DNA of 64,000 bases from Burkholderia ubonensis (lineage in GTDB: Bacteria > Pseudomonadota > Gammaproteobacteria > Burkholderiales > Burkholderiaceae): assembly GCF_902833085.1 (NCBI RefSeq), contig NZ_CADFEB010000008.1, forward strand, positions 171,858 to 235,857, read 5' to 3'. Below the pieces are notes generated by a model that saw only the letters and a program-made list of their open reading frames with translations, had not been told where the DNA came from and did no database searches. The position numbers and the translations under genes are program-made. Of this stretch, positions 1 to 7,256 are shown one piece after another; position 1 is the stretch's first letter, and each line of letters starts with the position of its first letter.

Positions 1-423
1 GAGGGCGACGATGCGCCGTCATTGAAGCGGCACGTGACCAAGCGTGTGCGCCGGCTGTTCGGCCACCTGTACGGCGCGCCGTCGCTCGCGACGCTCGACG
101 CCGCCGCGCGCCACCAGGTGCGGATCGACGCGAAGCGGCTGCGCTACGCGCTGGAATTCTTCGCGTCGCTGGCCTCGCACCGCACGCGCACCAAGACGAC
201 CAAGACACTCGCGCGCGTGCAGAGCGTGCTGGGCGAGGCGAACGACACGGTGGTCGCGCTGCATCGTCTCGAACAACTCGCGGCGCCGCCGTATCAGACC
301 GGCTTCGTGCGCGGCTACGGCGCGGCGCTCGAACGGCGCGCGGTGCAGGACGCCGAAGCGCTGCTTGCCGGCCTGCGTCCGCCGAAGCTCGGCGGCAAGA
401 CGGTGGCCGGTCGCGGGCGCTGA
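1..423 (+). CDS. CHAD domain protein, 3' part
   Basis: The reading frame is open from base 1, so the gene starts outside the window and only the last 140 residues are seen. They form the basic, alpha-helical end of a CHAD (conserved histidine alpha-helical) domain: the string HQVRIDAKRLRYALEFF is the typical His/Arg/Lys-rich CHAD helix. CHAD proteins bind polyphosphate and are often fused to a CYTH triphosphatase domain, which would lie upstream here. The C-terminus is a short basic tail. The TGA is followed within two bases by a TATAAT that probably belongs to modE. Confidence 0.8.
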   Translation, partial: EGDDAPSLKRHVTKRVRRLFGHLYGAPSLATLDAAARHQVRIDAKRLRYALEFFASLASHRTRTKTTKTLARVQSVLGEANDTVVALHRLEQLAAPPYQTGFVRGYGAALERRAVQDAEALLAGLRPPKLGGKTVAGRGR

Positions 424-457
424 CTATAATGGCGGCCCGTCCTTGCCACGCCGACCG

Positions 458-1291
458 ATGAGCGCCGAACCGTCACCGCCTTCCCGTACCGAGCCGCTCG
501 AACTGGGCGGCGAGCTGTGGCTGCGCGCGGGCGCGCAGATGCTCGGCGGCTCGACGCGCATCGCGCTGCTGGCGGCGATCGGCGAGACCGGCTCGATCAC
601 GCGCGCCGCGAAGGCGGTCGGCATCAGCTACAAGGGCGCGTGGGAAGCGATCGACACGATGAACAACCTCGCCGGCGAGCCGCTCGTGCTGCGCGCCACC
701 GGCGGCAAGGGCGGCGGCGGCACGACGCTGACGCCGCGCGCGGCGTCGCTGATCGCCGCGTTCCGGACGATCGAGCGCGAGCACCGCCGCTTCATCGATG
801 CCGCGAGCGCGGCAGTGTCCGGCTTCGACGTCGACTGGGCGCTGATCGGACGAATCGGCATGAAAACCAGCGCACGCAATCAGCTGTTCGGGAAGGTCGC
901 GTCGATGCGGCGCGGCGCCGTCAACGACGAAGTGGCGCTGACGCTGCCCGGCGGCCAGACGATCGTCGCGGTCGTCACGCATGAAAGCACCGAGGCGCTC
1001 GGCCTGCAGGTCGGCGCCGACGCCTGTGCGCTCGTCAAGGCGTCGTGGGTCATGCTCGCGGCCGACGACGGCGCGCCGGTCAGGGTGTCGGCGCGCAACC
1101 AGCTGCACGGCGCCGTCGAGACCGTGAAGGGCGGCGCGGTGAACAGCGAGGTGACGCTCGTGCTCGACGGCGGCGGCACGCTGACCGCGGTCGTGACGAA
1201 CGACAGCGTCGACGCGCTGCAGCTCGCCGCCGGGCGGCGGGCGATCGCGCTGTTCAAGGCGTCAAGCGTGATTCTTGCGGTGACGGGCTGA
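458..1291 (+). CDS. modE: Molybdate-responsive transcriptional regulator ModE
   Basis: A 277-aa protein. Residues ~20-120 form a LysR-like winged helix (GETGSITRAAKAVGISYKGAWEA is the recognition region). Two Mop/TOBE repeats follow (~140-205 and ~212-275), each opening with SARNQL, which together bind molybdate. This is the classic dimeric ModE layout, and ModE-Mo normally represses modABC. The ATG at 458 is chosen because the winged helix starts soon after; the frame is open further upstream but non-homologous. A TATAAT at 425-430, overlapping the end of the CHAD gene, is a plausible -10. The gene is convergent with modC, and a ModE-box-like palindrome lies before modA. Confidence 0.93.
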   Translation: MSAEPSPPSRTEPLELGGELWLRAGAQMLGGSTRIALLAAIGETGSITRAAKAVGISYKGAWEAIDTMNNLAGEPLVLRATGGKGGGGTTLTPRAASLIAAFRTIEREHRRFIDAASAAVSGFDVDWALIGRIGMKTSARNQLFGKVASMRRGAVNDEVALTLPGGQTIVAVVTHESTEALGLQVGADACALVKASWVMLAADDGAPVRVSARNQLHGAVETVKGGAVNSEVTLVLDGGGTLTAVVTNDSVDALQLAAGRRAIALFKASSVILAVTG

Positions 1292-1323
1292 CGCCCGGCG
1301 CCCACGCCGGTTGCCCGGCTTCC

Positions 1324-1372
1324 GTTACACGTGTCTGTTACACGCGTCTGTTACACGTGTGTCGTTACACGA
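1324..1372. repeat. 13-bp tandem repeat, about 3.5 copies
   Basis: Units beginning GTTACACG start at 1324, 1337, 1350 and 1364 (spacing 13, 13, 14). Units 1-3 read GTTACACGTGTCT, GTTACACGCGTCT and GTTACACGTGTGTC. The last copy runs into the modC stop codon, whose complement is the TTA of the unit. The array fills most of the space between the convergent ends of modE and modC. It contains the palindrome ACACGTGT but no U-tract terminator. Confidence 0.8.
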
Positions 1373-2066
1373 CGCGCGTCGGCCACGCGGCGTGCGCGCT
1401 CGCGGTCCGCACGCGCCCGTCGCTCAATTGCACGACCTGGTCGCCGAACGCGGCGACGTCGTCCGGATCGTGCGTGATCAGCACCATCGGAATGTCGAGC
1501 CGCGCCTGCAGCTCGGCGAGCTCGTGGCGCATCCGCTGGCGCATCGCGCCGTCGAGCGCCGCGAACGGCTCGTCGAGCAGCAGGATGCGCGGCTGCGCGA
1601 TCAGCGCGCGCGCGAGCGCGACGCGCTGCTTCTGGCCGCCGGACAATTGCGCCGGATACTGGCTCGCGAGCGCTTCCAGCTCGAACGCGTGCAGCCAGTA
1701 CGCGACTTCCGGCGGCAGCGTCTTCGCGCGCGGATTGCGCAGCCCGGGCGTGAGCCCGAACGCGATGTTCTGGCGCACGTTCAGGTGCGGAAACAGCGCG
1801 TAGTCCTGGAACAGGTACGCGACCCGGCGAGCGCGGGTCGGGACGTCGATGCCGCGCGCGGCGTCGAACAGCGGCTCGCCGTCCAGCGCGATCGTGCCGG
1901 CGTCGGGCGCCAGCAGCCCCGCGATCGCCTGCAGCGTCAGGCTCTTGCCCGCGCCGGACGGCCCGAACAGCACGACGCGCTGCGACGTGGCCGCGAACGA
2001 CACGTCGAGCGTGAAGCGGCGCTCGGCGCTCGCGTAAGTCTTGCGGATGTCGACGACGAGGCTCAT
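1365..2066 (-). CDS. modC: Molybdate ABC transporter ATP-binding protein ModC
   Basis: A 233-aa ABC ATPase. The Walker A is GPSGAGKS (~35-42), the signature is LSGGQKQR, and the Walker B is ILLLDEPFAALDG, followed by the His switch LITHD. It energises molybdate uptake through ModB. Most ModC proteins are ~350 aa and carry a C-terminal Mop/TOBE domain; this one stops right after the ATPase domain. It is the last gene of modABC, 64 bp after modB, and that spacer holds a GC hairpin. Its stop codon lies in a tandem repeat. The assignment to molybdate rests on the operon; the ATPase alone could serve other anions. Confidence 0.9.
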   Translation of the reverse strand: MSLVVDIRKTYASAERRFTLDVSFAATSQRVVLFGPSGAGKSLTLQAIAGLLAPDAGTIALDGEPLFDAARGIDVPTRARRVAYLFQDYALFPHLNVRQNIAFGLTPGLRNPRAKTLPPEVAYWLHAFELEALASQYPAQLSGGQKQRVALARALIAQPRILLLDEPFAALDGAMRQRMRHELAELQARLDIPMVLITHDPDDVAAFGDQVVQLSDGRVRTASAHAAWPTRVV

Positions 2067-2080
2067 GTCAGCCTCCGCCG

Positions 2081-2130
2081 GGCCGTCCCCTCGGGGGACA
2101 GCGCGTAAAGCGAGCGTGGGGGCCGTTTCA
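2081..2130. repeat. GC-rich intergenic hairpin in modB-modC spacer
   Basis: GTCCCC at 2085-2090 pairs with GGGGAC at 2094-2099, followed by a GCGCGTAAAGCGAGCGTGGG tail. The composition and layout recall short interspersed repeats common between genes in Burkholderiales; that family assignment is from memory. It could tune modC expression relative to modB. No second copy was noticed in the window. Confidence 0.35.
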
Positions 2131-2805
2131 TCATCGCGCTCCGCTCAACGCGCGCGACGGCACGAGCCGGCCCGCCGCGAGCAGCACGACCACGCACGTG
2201 ATCGACGTCACCAGCACGAGCAGGTTGGCGGTGCCGTCGTCGCCCGCCTGCACGGCCGCATAGACGGCGACCGACAGCGTCTGCGTGCGGCCGGGCAGGT
2301 TGCCCGCGATCATCAGCGTCGCGCCGAATTCGCCGAGCGCGCGCGCGAACGCGAGCAGCGCGCCCGCGAGGATGCCGCGCGCGGCGAGCGGCAGCGTCAC
2401 GCGGAAGAACACCGCGGCTTCTCCGAGGCCGAGCGTGCGCGCGGCGCGCTCGAGCTGCGGATCGACGCCTTCGAATGCCGCGCGCGCCGACTTCAGGATC
2501 AGCGGGAACGCGACGACCATCGATGCGATCACCGCGCCTTGCCACGTGAACACGAGCTGGATGCCGGCCGAATCGAGCCATGCGCCGAACACGCCGCGCC
2601 GTCCGAGCAGCACGAGCAGGTAATAGCCGAGCACCGTCGGCGGCAGCACGAGCGGCAGCGTCAGCAGCGAGTCGACCACGTCGCGCGCGGGCGAGCGCCA
2701 GCGCGCCAGCCCGAACGCGGCGGCGACGCCGAGCACGATGTCGAGCGCGGTTGCCCAGCCGGCCACCTTCAGAGACAGCAGCAGCGGAATCCACGCGTCA
2801 TGCAT
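2131..2805 (-). CDS. modB: Molybdate ABC transporter permease ModB
   Basis: A 224-aa inner-membrane protein with five or six hydrophobic helices and the permease EAA loop (near RAARTLGLGEAAVFFRVTLP, ~140-160), the contact site for ModC. The size fits ModB/CysT-type permeases. It starts 15 bp after the modA stop, so the two are almost certainly co-transcribed and perhaps translationally linked. Together with ModA and ModC it forms the high-affinity molybdate importer that supplies molybdenum-cofactor enzymes. Confidence 0.92.
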   Translation of the reverse strand: MHDAWIPLLLSLKVAGWATALDIVLGVAAAFGLARWRSPARDVVDSLLTLPLVLPPTVLGYYLLVLLGRRGVFGAWLDSAGIQLVFTWQGAVIASMVVAFPLILKSARAAFEGVDPQLERAARTLGLGEAAVFFRVTLPLAARGILAGALLAFARALGEFGATLMIAGNLPGRTQTLSVAVYAAVQAGDDGTANLLVLVTSITCVVVLLAAGRLVPSRALSGAR

Positions 2806-2820
2806 GTCGCAACTCGCTTG

Positions 2821-3621
2821 TTACTTGCCGACGGCCGGCTTGAAGCCGAACGTCGCGAGCACCGCCTGACCTTGCGGCGACGTGACGAAATCGACGAACG
2901 ACTGCGCCTGCGCGGCATGCCGGCTGTCCTTGACCACCGCGATCGGGTAGGTGATCGCGGTCTGGGTCGGCACTGTCAGCGCGACCTTCACGCGGCCGGG
3001 CATGACCGCCGCGTCGGTGCCGAACACGAAACCGGCGTCGACCTCGCCGCGCGCGACGTAATCGAGGCTCTGGCGCACGTTGGCCGCCAGCACGCCCTTC
3101 GCGCTGATCGCGTCCCAAACGCCCGCCGCGCGCAGCGCGCCTTCGGTGTAGCGGCCGACCGGCACCGACGCCGGGTCGCCGTACGCGATGCGCTTCACGC
3201 CGGGCGCGGCCAGGTCGCGCAGCGATGCCGGCGCGGGGGTGCGGCTATCGGCCGGCACGATCAGCACGAGCGAGTTCGCGGCGAAATCACGCCGCGTGCC
3301 GGGCGCGATCACCTTCTCGTCCGCCGCGCGGTCCATCGCCTTCTGGTCGGCGGACGCGAACACGTCGGCCGGCGCGCCCTTGACGATCTGCTGCATCAGC
3401 ACGTCCGACGCGCCGAAGTTGAACAGCACCTTGGTGTCAGGATGCTGCTTCTCGTATGCGTCGCCGACGGCCTTGAACGCGTTCGTCAGGCTGGCGGCCG
3501 CCGACACGACCAGTTCGTCGGCGGCGCAGGCGGGCGCGTTGAGCGCGATGCCGCCGGCGAGCGCGGCGAGCGGCAGCAGGCGAATCAGGGTGCGACGGAG
3601 CGGGCGGACGGGTGAGCGCAT
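2821..3621 (-). CDS. modA: Molybdate-binding periplasmic protein ModA
   Basis: A 266-aa periplasmic binding protein of the ModA/sulfate-binding fold. Start at the ATG at 3621: it is followed by a basic stretch and a hydrophobic signal peptide ending near PACAADELVV. The frame runs 24 codons further upstream, but that part overlaps the putative operator. Mature motifs include VSAAASLTNAF near the N-terminus (oxyanion-binding Ser) and FNFGASDVLMQQI. It is the first gene of modABC; a ModE-type palindrome lies 33 bp upstream of the start. Confidence 0.93.
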   Translation of the reverse strand: MRSPVRPLRRTLIRLLPLAALAGGIALNAPACAADELVVSAAASLTNAFKAVGDAYEKQHPDTKVLFNFGASDVLMQQIVKGAPADVFASADQKAMDRAADEKVIAPGTRRDFAANSLVLIVPADSRTPAPASLRDLAAPGVKRIAYGDPASVPVGRYTEGALRAAGVWDAISAKGVLAANVRQSLDYVARGEVDAGFVFGTDAAVMPGRVKVALTVPTQTAITYPIAVVKDSRHAAQAQSFVDFVTSPQGQAVLATFGFKPAVGK

Positions 3622-3654
3622 GGCGAATCTGGTTCGGATGACGGAAACCGTAAT

Positions 3655-3678
3655 CGTAATATAGGGCGGGTTATAACG
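3655..3678 (-). promoter_or_regulatory. ModE-box-like palindrome before modA
   Basis: CGTAATATA, seven bases, then TTATAACG: a near-perfect dyad matching the known ModE pattern of CG-T/A-rich half-sites (CGTTATATA type). It ends 33 bp upstream of the modA start, where a promoter would be, consistent with repression of modABC by molybdate-loaded ModE encoded at 458-1291. Confidence 0.7.
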
Positions 3679-3783
3679 CTCGGCATAATGCACATTCAGT
3701 GAACGGCATGGTCATGTTGCGGAAGCGGGAAGCGGGCCCGATGGGCGCACGCCGCCGGCCGGGCTGCGGCGACGTGTCGCGGG

Positions 3784-4494
3784 TTACGCGTGCAGTGCGC
3801 CGGGCTGCGCGCCGGGCAGTGAGTTGGTGCGCTGCAGCGACGACGGCTGCGACGCGGGGCGGTAGTTCGGATTCGCCTTCCAGCGCGCGCGCACGAACGG
3901 CCGCTCGTGGCCGGACAGGTGCAGCGCGACCTGGGTCACCCAGCGATGCGACGGCACGGTGACGCCGTGCAGCGCGACGGTGACGAGCGCGAGGCTCACG
4001 ATGACGGCCGGCACCGACCAGCGGTGCGGCTCGGCGCGCCACGAAGCGGCGATGAAGACCAGCGCGGCGAGCGCGCCGACGATGCAGCCCGTGACCGACT
4101 CGGATGGTGAATGCGCGGCGAGCGCGACGCGCGACACGCTGACCGCGACGCCCGCCGCCAGCCCGAGCGCGATGCCGAGCAGCCGCAGCGGCGTGCGCGC
4201 GCGAATCAGCGCCAGGAAGATTGCAACCGGATAGACCGACGTCGACAGCATCGCGTGGCCGCTGAAGCCGGTGAAGTCCCACGTGCGGATGCCGATGCCC
4301 CAGCCGAGGAACGCGATCTTCGTGAGGGCGACGACACCGATCGCGCACGCGAGGACCGCGAGCCATCCTGCGGCGCGCTGCCACGAATAGCCGAGTGCGA
4401 GCCAGACGGCGATCGTGATGGCGAGCGGCAGCGTCAGGCCGGCGCCACCGAACGCGGTGATCGAGATCCACAGGTGAGACGGCAGGTCGAACAT
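3784..4494 (-). CDS. PAP2-family membrane phosphatase
   Basis: A 236-aa protein with about six transmembrane segments and the PAP2 signatures: SGHAMLS (motif 2, catalytic-site His) and SRVALAAHSPSES (motif 3, nucleophile His). The family dephosphorylates lipid phosphates such as undecaprenyl pyrophosphate or phosphatidic acid at the membrane; the substrate here is not readable. The ATG at 4494 is preferred; a TTG five codons upstream is in frame but lacks a better ribosome site. It has a Pro/Gln/Ser-rich C-terminal tail. It appears monocistronic. Confidence 0.85.
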   Translation of the reverse strand: MFDLPSHLWISITAFGGAGLTLPLAITIAVWLALGYSWQRAAGWLAVLACAIGVVALTKIAFLGWGIGIRTWDFTGFSGHAMLSTSVYPVAIFLALIRARTPLRLLGIALGLAAGVAVSVSRVALAAHSPSESVTGCIVGALAALVFIAASWRAEPHRWSVPAVIVSLALVTVALHGVTVPSHRWVTQVALHLSGHERPFVRARWKANPNYRPASQPSSLQRTNSLPGAQPGALHA

Positions 4495-4670
4495 CGGGCA
4501 GGAGAGCAAGCAGGGGCGGGACGAATGCTTAATTAACGCGCGAGCCGGGGAGAGCGACTACAACGGATACAAGCGGCGAAACACCAGTATAGCGTCGCGT
4601 ATGCATGGAGCCCGATTTTTGCGCGGACGGGAACTATCCCCGCGCAGGATAAATCCCACAAACAGTGTTA

Positions 4671-4685
4671 TTGTGCATTGCACAA
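4671..4685. promoter_or_regulatory. Perfect 15-bp dyad upstream of PHB depolymerase gene
   Basis: TTGTGCA-T-TGCACAA, a perfect palindrome with one central base, 57 bp before the esterase start. It lies in a less GC-rich 247-bp spacer that otherwise shows nothing recognisable. TGCA-centred dyads are the kind of site bound by polyhydroxyalkanoate regulators such as PhaR; that link is inference from the downstream gene. Confidence 0.5.
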
Positions 4686-4741
4686 ACTCCGAACGATGCG
4701 CTCTTTGTAGCGTCCCCAATTCCTGACTGCGAGCCCGATCA

Positions 4742-5854
4742 ATGACCAAAAGTCTGACGAAGATGTGGCTGGGCGGCGTAAAACGCATGCTGTCCCCGCC
4801 TGCCAAAGGCGCGGCGCGCGACGCGCAGCGCATGGCGCTCGACGTGATCGAAGCCGCCGCGCCGCCCGCCGCCGCCGATTCGCCGCCCGTGCGCGAGTCG
4901 CGGGTCCGGCCACGTGCGGCCGCGTGGGCGGCCGGCGAGTGGACGCGCGGCGAACATCCGATGGCGCCCGCGATCGGGCGCCTCGTCCAGCAGCTCGCGT
5001 ACGCGCTGTACGTGCCGCCCGGCCGCCGGCGCGGCGGCATGCCGCTCGTCGTGATGCTGCACGGCTGCACGCAGACCGCCGACGGATTCGCGCAGGGCAC
5101 CCGGATGAACCTGCTGGCCGACCGGTACGGATTCGCGGTGCTGTATCCGGAGCAATCGCTGCGTGCGCATTCGCACGGCTGCTGGCACTGGTACGAGGAC
5201 ACCGACCGCGCGGGCCGCGGCGAGGCCCACGCGGTCGCGTCCCTCGTCGATGCGCTGGTCGACGCGCGCGGCTTCGACGCGTCGCGCGTCTATGTCGCCG
5301 GGCTGTCGGCCGGCGCGGGCCTCGCGTCGCTGCTCGCGCTGCATTTCCCGGACCGCTTCGCGGCGATCGCGCTGCATTCCGGGCCGGCGTTCGGCGAAGC
5401 GAATTCCGGCATCACCGGGATGGACGTGATGCGGCGCGGCCTGCGCCAGAACCCGGTCGCGGCCGTGGACGCACTGATCAGCGCGAACGACGCGCATCCC
5501 GGCATGCCCGCGCTGATCGTGCACGGCGACGGCGATCACGTGGTATCGCCGAAGAACGCCGATCAGCTTGCGATCCAGTTCCTGCGGCTGAACGGGCTGG
5601 CTGACAGCCGCGGCGCGTTGCGGGGCGGCGAGCGGGTCGACCTGCCCGAGCGCGGCGCGCAGATCCGCGACTATCGCCGCGGCGGCGCCTCCGTCGTCCG
5701 GCTGTGTCACGTCAAGGGGCTCGACCACGCGTGGGCGGGCGGCGACGAAGCCGTGCCGTTCCATGCGGCGGTCGGTCCTGACGCGAGCGAGATGATCTGG
5801 TCCTTCTTCGACGCCCATCGCCGCACTGTGGCGGCAGAACGACGCACCGTCTGA
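4742..5854 (+). CDS. PHB depolymerase-family esterase (LpqC-like)
   Basis: A 370-aa alpha/beta hydrolase of the esterase-PHB family. The oxyanion-hole region is VVMLHGCTQTADGFA (~100-115), the nucleophile Ser lies in GLSAGAG (~187-193), and probable acid and base are the Asp in HGDGDHVVSP (~263) and the His in GLDHAW (~329). There is no signal peptide; the first ~75 residues are Ala/Arg-rich linker. The family hydrolyses poly-3-hydroxybutyrate or related aliphatic or aromatic esters; the cytosolic location suggests granule turnover, but substrate is not proved. A palindrome precedes it and the promoter of the DUF3563 gene starts 8 bp after its stop. Confidence 0.85.
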   Translation: MTKSLTKMWLGGVKRMLSPPAKGAARDAQRMALDVIEAAAPPAAADSPPVRESRVRPRAAAWAAGEWTRGEHPMAPAIGRLVQQLAYALYVPPGRRRGGMPLVVMLHGCTQTADGFAQGTRMNLLADRYGFAVLYPEQSLRAHSHGCWHWYEDTDRAGRGEAHAVASLVDALVDARGFDASRVYVAGLSAGAGLASLLALHFPDRFAAIALHSGPAFGEANSGITGMDVMRRGLRQNPVAAVDALISANDAHPGMPALIVHGDGDHVVSPKNADQLAIQFLRLNGLADSRGALRGGERVDLPERGAQIRDYRRGGASVVRLCHVKGLDHAWAGGDEAVPFHAAVGPDASEMIWSFFDAHRRTVAAERRTV

Positions 5855-5861
5855 TCGACGC

Positions 5862-5905
5862 TGGTCAGATGCTAGGGTTTTCCCTATAATTCGGGAAAAC
5901 CCTAG
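5862..5905 (+). promoter_or_regulatory. Promoter with 13-bp inverted repeat around the -10
   Basis: CTAGGGTTTTCCC (5872-5884) and GGGAAAACCCTAG (5893-5905) are perfect 13-bp arms around the 8-bp spacer TATAATTC. The spacer contains an exact TATAAT -10 (5885-5890); TGGTCA at 5862-5867 is a 17-bp-spaced -35 candidate. A protein bound to the dyad would cover the -10, so repression is the simplest reading. It drives the 58-aa DUF3563 gene 30 bp downstream. The dyad has no U-tract and is not a terminator for the esterase. Confidence 0.75.
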
Positions 5906-5935
5906 TCCAAGACCTTTAGATTTGCGAGATCGATC

Positions 5936-6112
5936 ATGTTCATGCTGAGCCGTCTGTTCCTGATGCTGACCAAGAATGCCGAGCAGGCCGCCAAAGAGCG
6001 CGCCGATACTTACCTCGCCGGCGCTTCCGACCTGTATGACCTCGAATTCCGCATGCGCAAGCTCGATCGCGAAGGCGTGTCGGGCCGTCCGTCCTGGATG
6101 ACCGCGCGTTAA
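5936..6112 (+). CDS. DUF3563 mini-protein
   Basis: A 58-aa protein beginning MFMLSRLFLMLTKNAEQ and containing YLAGASDLYDLEFRMRKLDR, the Burkholderiales DUF3563 signature (helical, with a DLE-R-R core related in style to DUF1127). Function unknown. The start ATG at 5936 follows a weak ribosome site; a second Met two codons on is possible. It has its own promoter with a perfect inverted repeat and a bidirectional terminator 45 bp after its stop, so it is a tightly bounded single-gene unit. Confidence 0.8.
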   Translation: MFMLSRLFLMLTKNAEQAAKERADTYLAGASDLYDLEFRMRKLDREGVSGRPSWMTAR

Positions 6113-6156
6113 TCGTCAGGCGGGGCGCAGCCCGCCATCCGATCCGGCATTGCGCA

Positions 6157-6198
6157 AAAAAGGGCGCGTGCGGCATGCAAGCCGCACGCGCCCTTTTT
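6157..6198. terminator. Bidirectional terminator between DUF3563 and ohr
   Basis: GGGCGCGTGCGGC (6162-6174), loop ATGCAA, GCCGCACGCGCCC (6181-6193), flanked by A5 on the left and T5 on the right. It serves both the DUF3563 gene (+) and ohr (-). Confidence 0.92.
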
Positions 6199-6217
6199 GC
6201 ATTTGGTGCCGCTGGCG

Positions 6218-6637
6218 TCAGATGACCGTCAGGCGCACCGGCACGTTGTTGCGCGTCGCGTTCGAGTACGGGCACACCTGGTGTGCCTTGTCGACGAGCG
6301 CCTGCGCGGCGGCCTTGTCGAGGCCCGGCAGCGACACGCGCAGTTCGACGTCGAGCGCGAACCCGCCCGCGTCGTTCGGGCCGATGCCGACTTCGGCCGT
6401 GACCTGCGTGTCGGCCGGGATTGCCTGCTTGCTCTGGCCGGCGACGAATTTCATCGCGCTCAGGAAGCACGCCGAATAGCCTGCCGCGAACAGCTGCTCG
6501 GGATTCGTGCCTTCGGCGCCGGTGCCGCCCAGCTCGCGCGGCGCGGCGAGCTTCACTTCCAGCTTGTTGTCTGCCGATACTGCGCGGCCGTCGCGGCCGC
6601 CCGTGCTCGTTGCGCTCGTCTTGTACAGAATGTTCAT
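6218..6637 (-). CDS. ohr: Organic hydroperoxide resistance protein Ohr
   Basis: A 139-aa OsmC/Ohr-family peroxiredoxin that reduces organic and lipid hydroperoxides in the cytoplasm with lipoylated-protein reductants. The two redox cysteines are present: YSACFLSAMK (~60) and QVCPYSNATR (~125). Residues MNILYKTSAT form the usual N-terminus, so the ATG at 6637 is the start although the frame extends 26 codons further. It is transcribed after ohrR in the same direction, but ohrR has its own terminator and a palindrome lies in the ohr promoter, so the two genes have separate promoters. Confidence 0.93.
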   Translation of the reverse strand: MNILYKTSATSTGGRDGRAVSADNKLEVKLAAPRELGGTGAEGTNPEQLFAAGYSACFLSAMKFVAGQSKQAIPADTQVTAEVGIGPNDAGGFALDVELRVSLPGLDKAAAQALVDKAHQVCPYSNATRNNVPVRLTVI

Positions 6638-6721
6638 GGTGCAGCTCCTGTCGGGATAGAGGGAAGCGGTCCGGTCAGATACGTTGCTACCGGCCACGGA
6701 CAAAATATAGAACACAAATGA

Positions 6722-6733
6722 TTTGCGTGCAAA
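6722..6733 (-). promoter_or_regulatory. OhrR-type operator before ohr
   Basis: TTTGC-GT-GCAAA, a 12-bp dyad matching the two sites before ohrR except for its centre. Read on the minus strand, TTTGCA serves as a -35 with TATATT 18 bp further as -10 (near 6707-6712), so OhrR binding would block the ohr promoter. Confidence 0.65.
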
Positions 6734-6742
6734 CTAAATTTC

Positions 6743-6768
6743 AAAAAAATTGCCCGGCGAGGCCGGGC
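6743..6768 (-). terminator. Terminator of ohrR
   Basis: On the minus strand GCCCGGC, loop CTC, GCCGGGC (6768-6752), then AA and seven Ts (6749-6743). It starts 8 bp after the ohrR stop, separating ohrR from ohr. Confidence 0.88.
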
Positions 6769-6775
6769 TCGGTGG

Positions 6776-7228
6776 TCAGCGGTCGTTGGAGGCCGCCAGC
6801 GCTTCGCGCAGCTGCTTCAGATCAGTGCGCAGCCGGACCAGGAATTCCGGCGTCTGCTGCATTGCGCAAAACAGGTCGGCGGGCACCGAGCGCGCCTTTT
6901 CCTTGAGCGCGCGGCCGTCCGTTGTCAGGCGTACGTTCACGACACGCTCGTCGGCCGCGCTGCGCACGCGTTCGACGTAGCCGAGCGCTTCCAGCCGCTT
7001 GAGCAGCGGCGTGACCGTGGCCGGATCGAGATCGAGCCGGGCGGCGATGTCCTTGACTGCGATGTCGTCGCGCTCCCACAGCACCAGCATCGCGAGATAT
7101 TGGGGATAGGTCAGCGACAGCTTGTCGAGCAGTGGCTTGTACGCTTTCGTCATCGCGTGCGAAGTCGCGTAGAGCGCGAAGCACAATTGCTCGTCGAGCG
7201 TCTGCGGCAGGGTGGGCGGGCGGTCCAT
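6776..7228 (-). CDS. ohrR: MarR-family peroxide sensor OhrR
   Basis: A 150-aa MarR winged-helix repressor. The redox Cys is in EQLCFALYATSHAM (~16), the hallmark that separates OhrR from other MarR proteins; the recognition helix is around DLDPATVTPLLKRLEALG (~70-90) with the wing at RSAADERVVNVRLT. Oxidation by organic peroxides releases DNA and derepresses ohr. A second Cys (DLFCAMQ, ~123) could form the disulfide. Two perfect palindromes 29-57 bp upstream of its start imply autoregulation. The ATG at 7228 is the only suitable start. Confidence 0.9.
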   Translation of the reverse strand: MDRPPTLPQTLDEQLCFALYATSHAMTKAYKPLLDKLSLTYPQYLAMLVLWERDDIAVKDIAARLDLDPATVTPLLKRLEALGYVERVRSAADERVVNVRLTTDGRALKEKARSVPADLFCAMQQTPEFLVRLRTDLKQLREALAASNDR

Positions 7229-7256
7229 GATGCGGCGTGCGGTGTCGGCGCAAAAG

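Noticed and set aside
2041..3615. 524-codon plus-strand frame across modB-modA
   Set aside because: Arg/Gln/His-rich shadow of modA and modB with no domain features.
5872..5905. Inverted repeat as terminator of the esterase gene
   Set aside because: No U-tract follows, and the loop is an exact -10; a promoter/operator explains it better.
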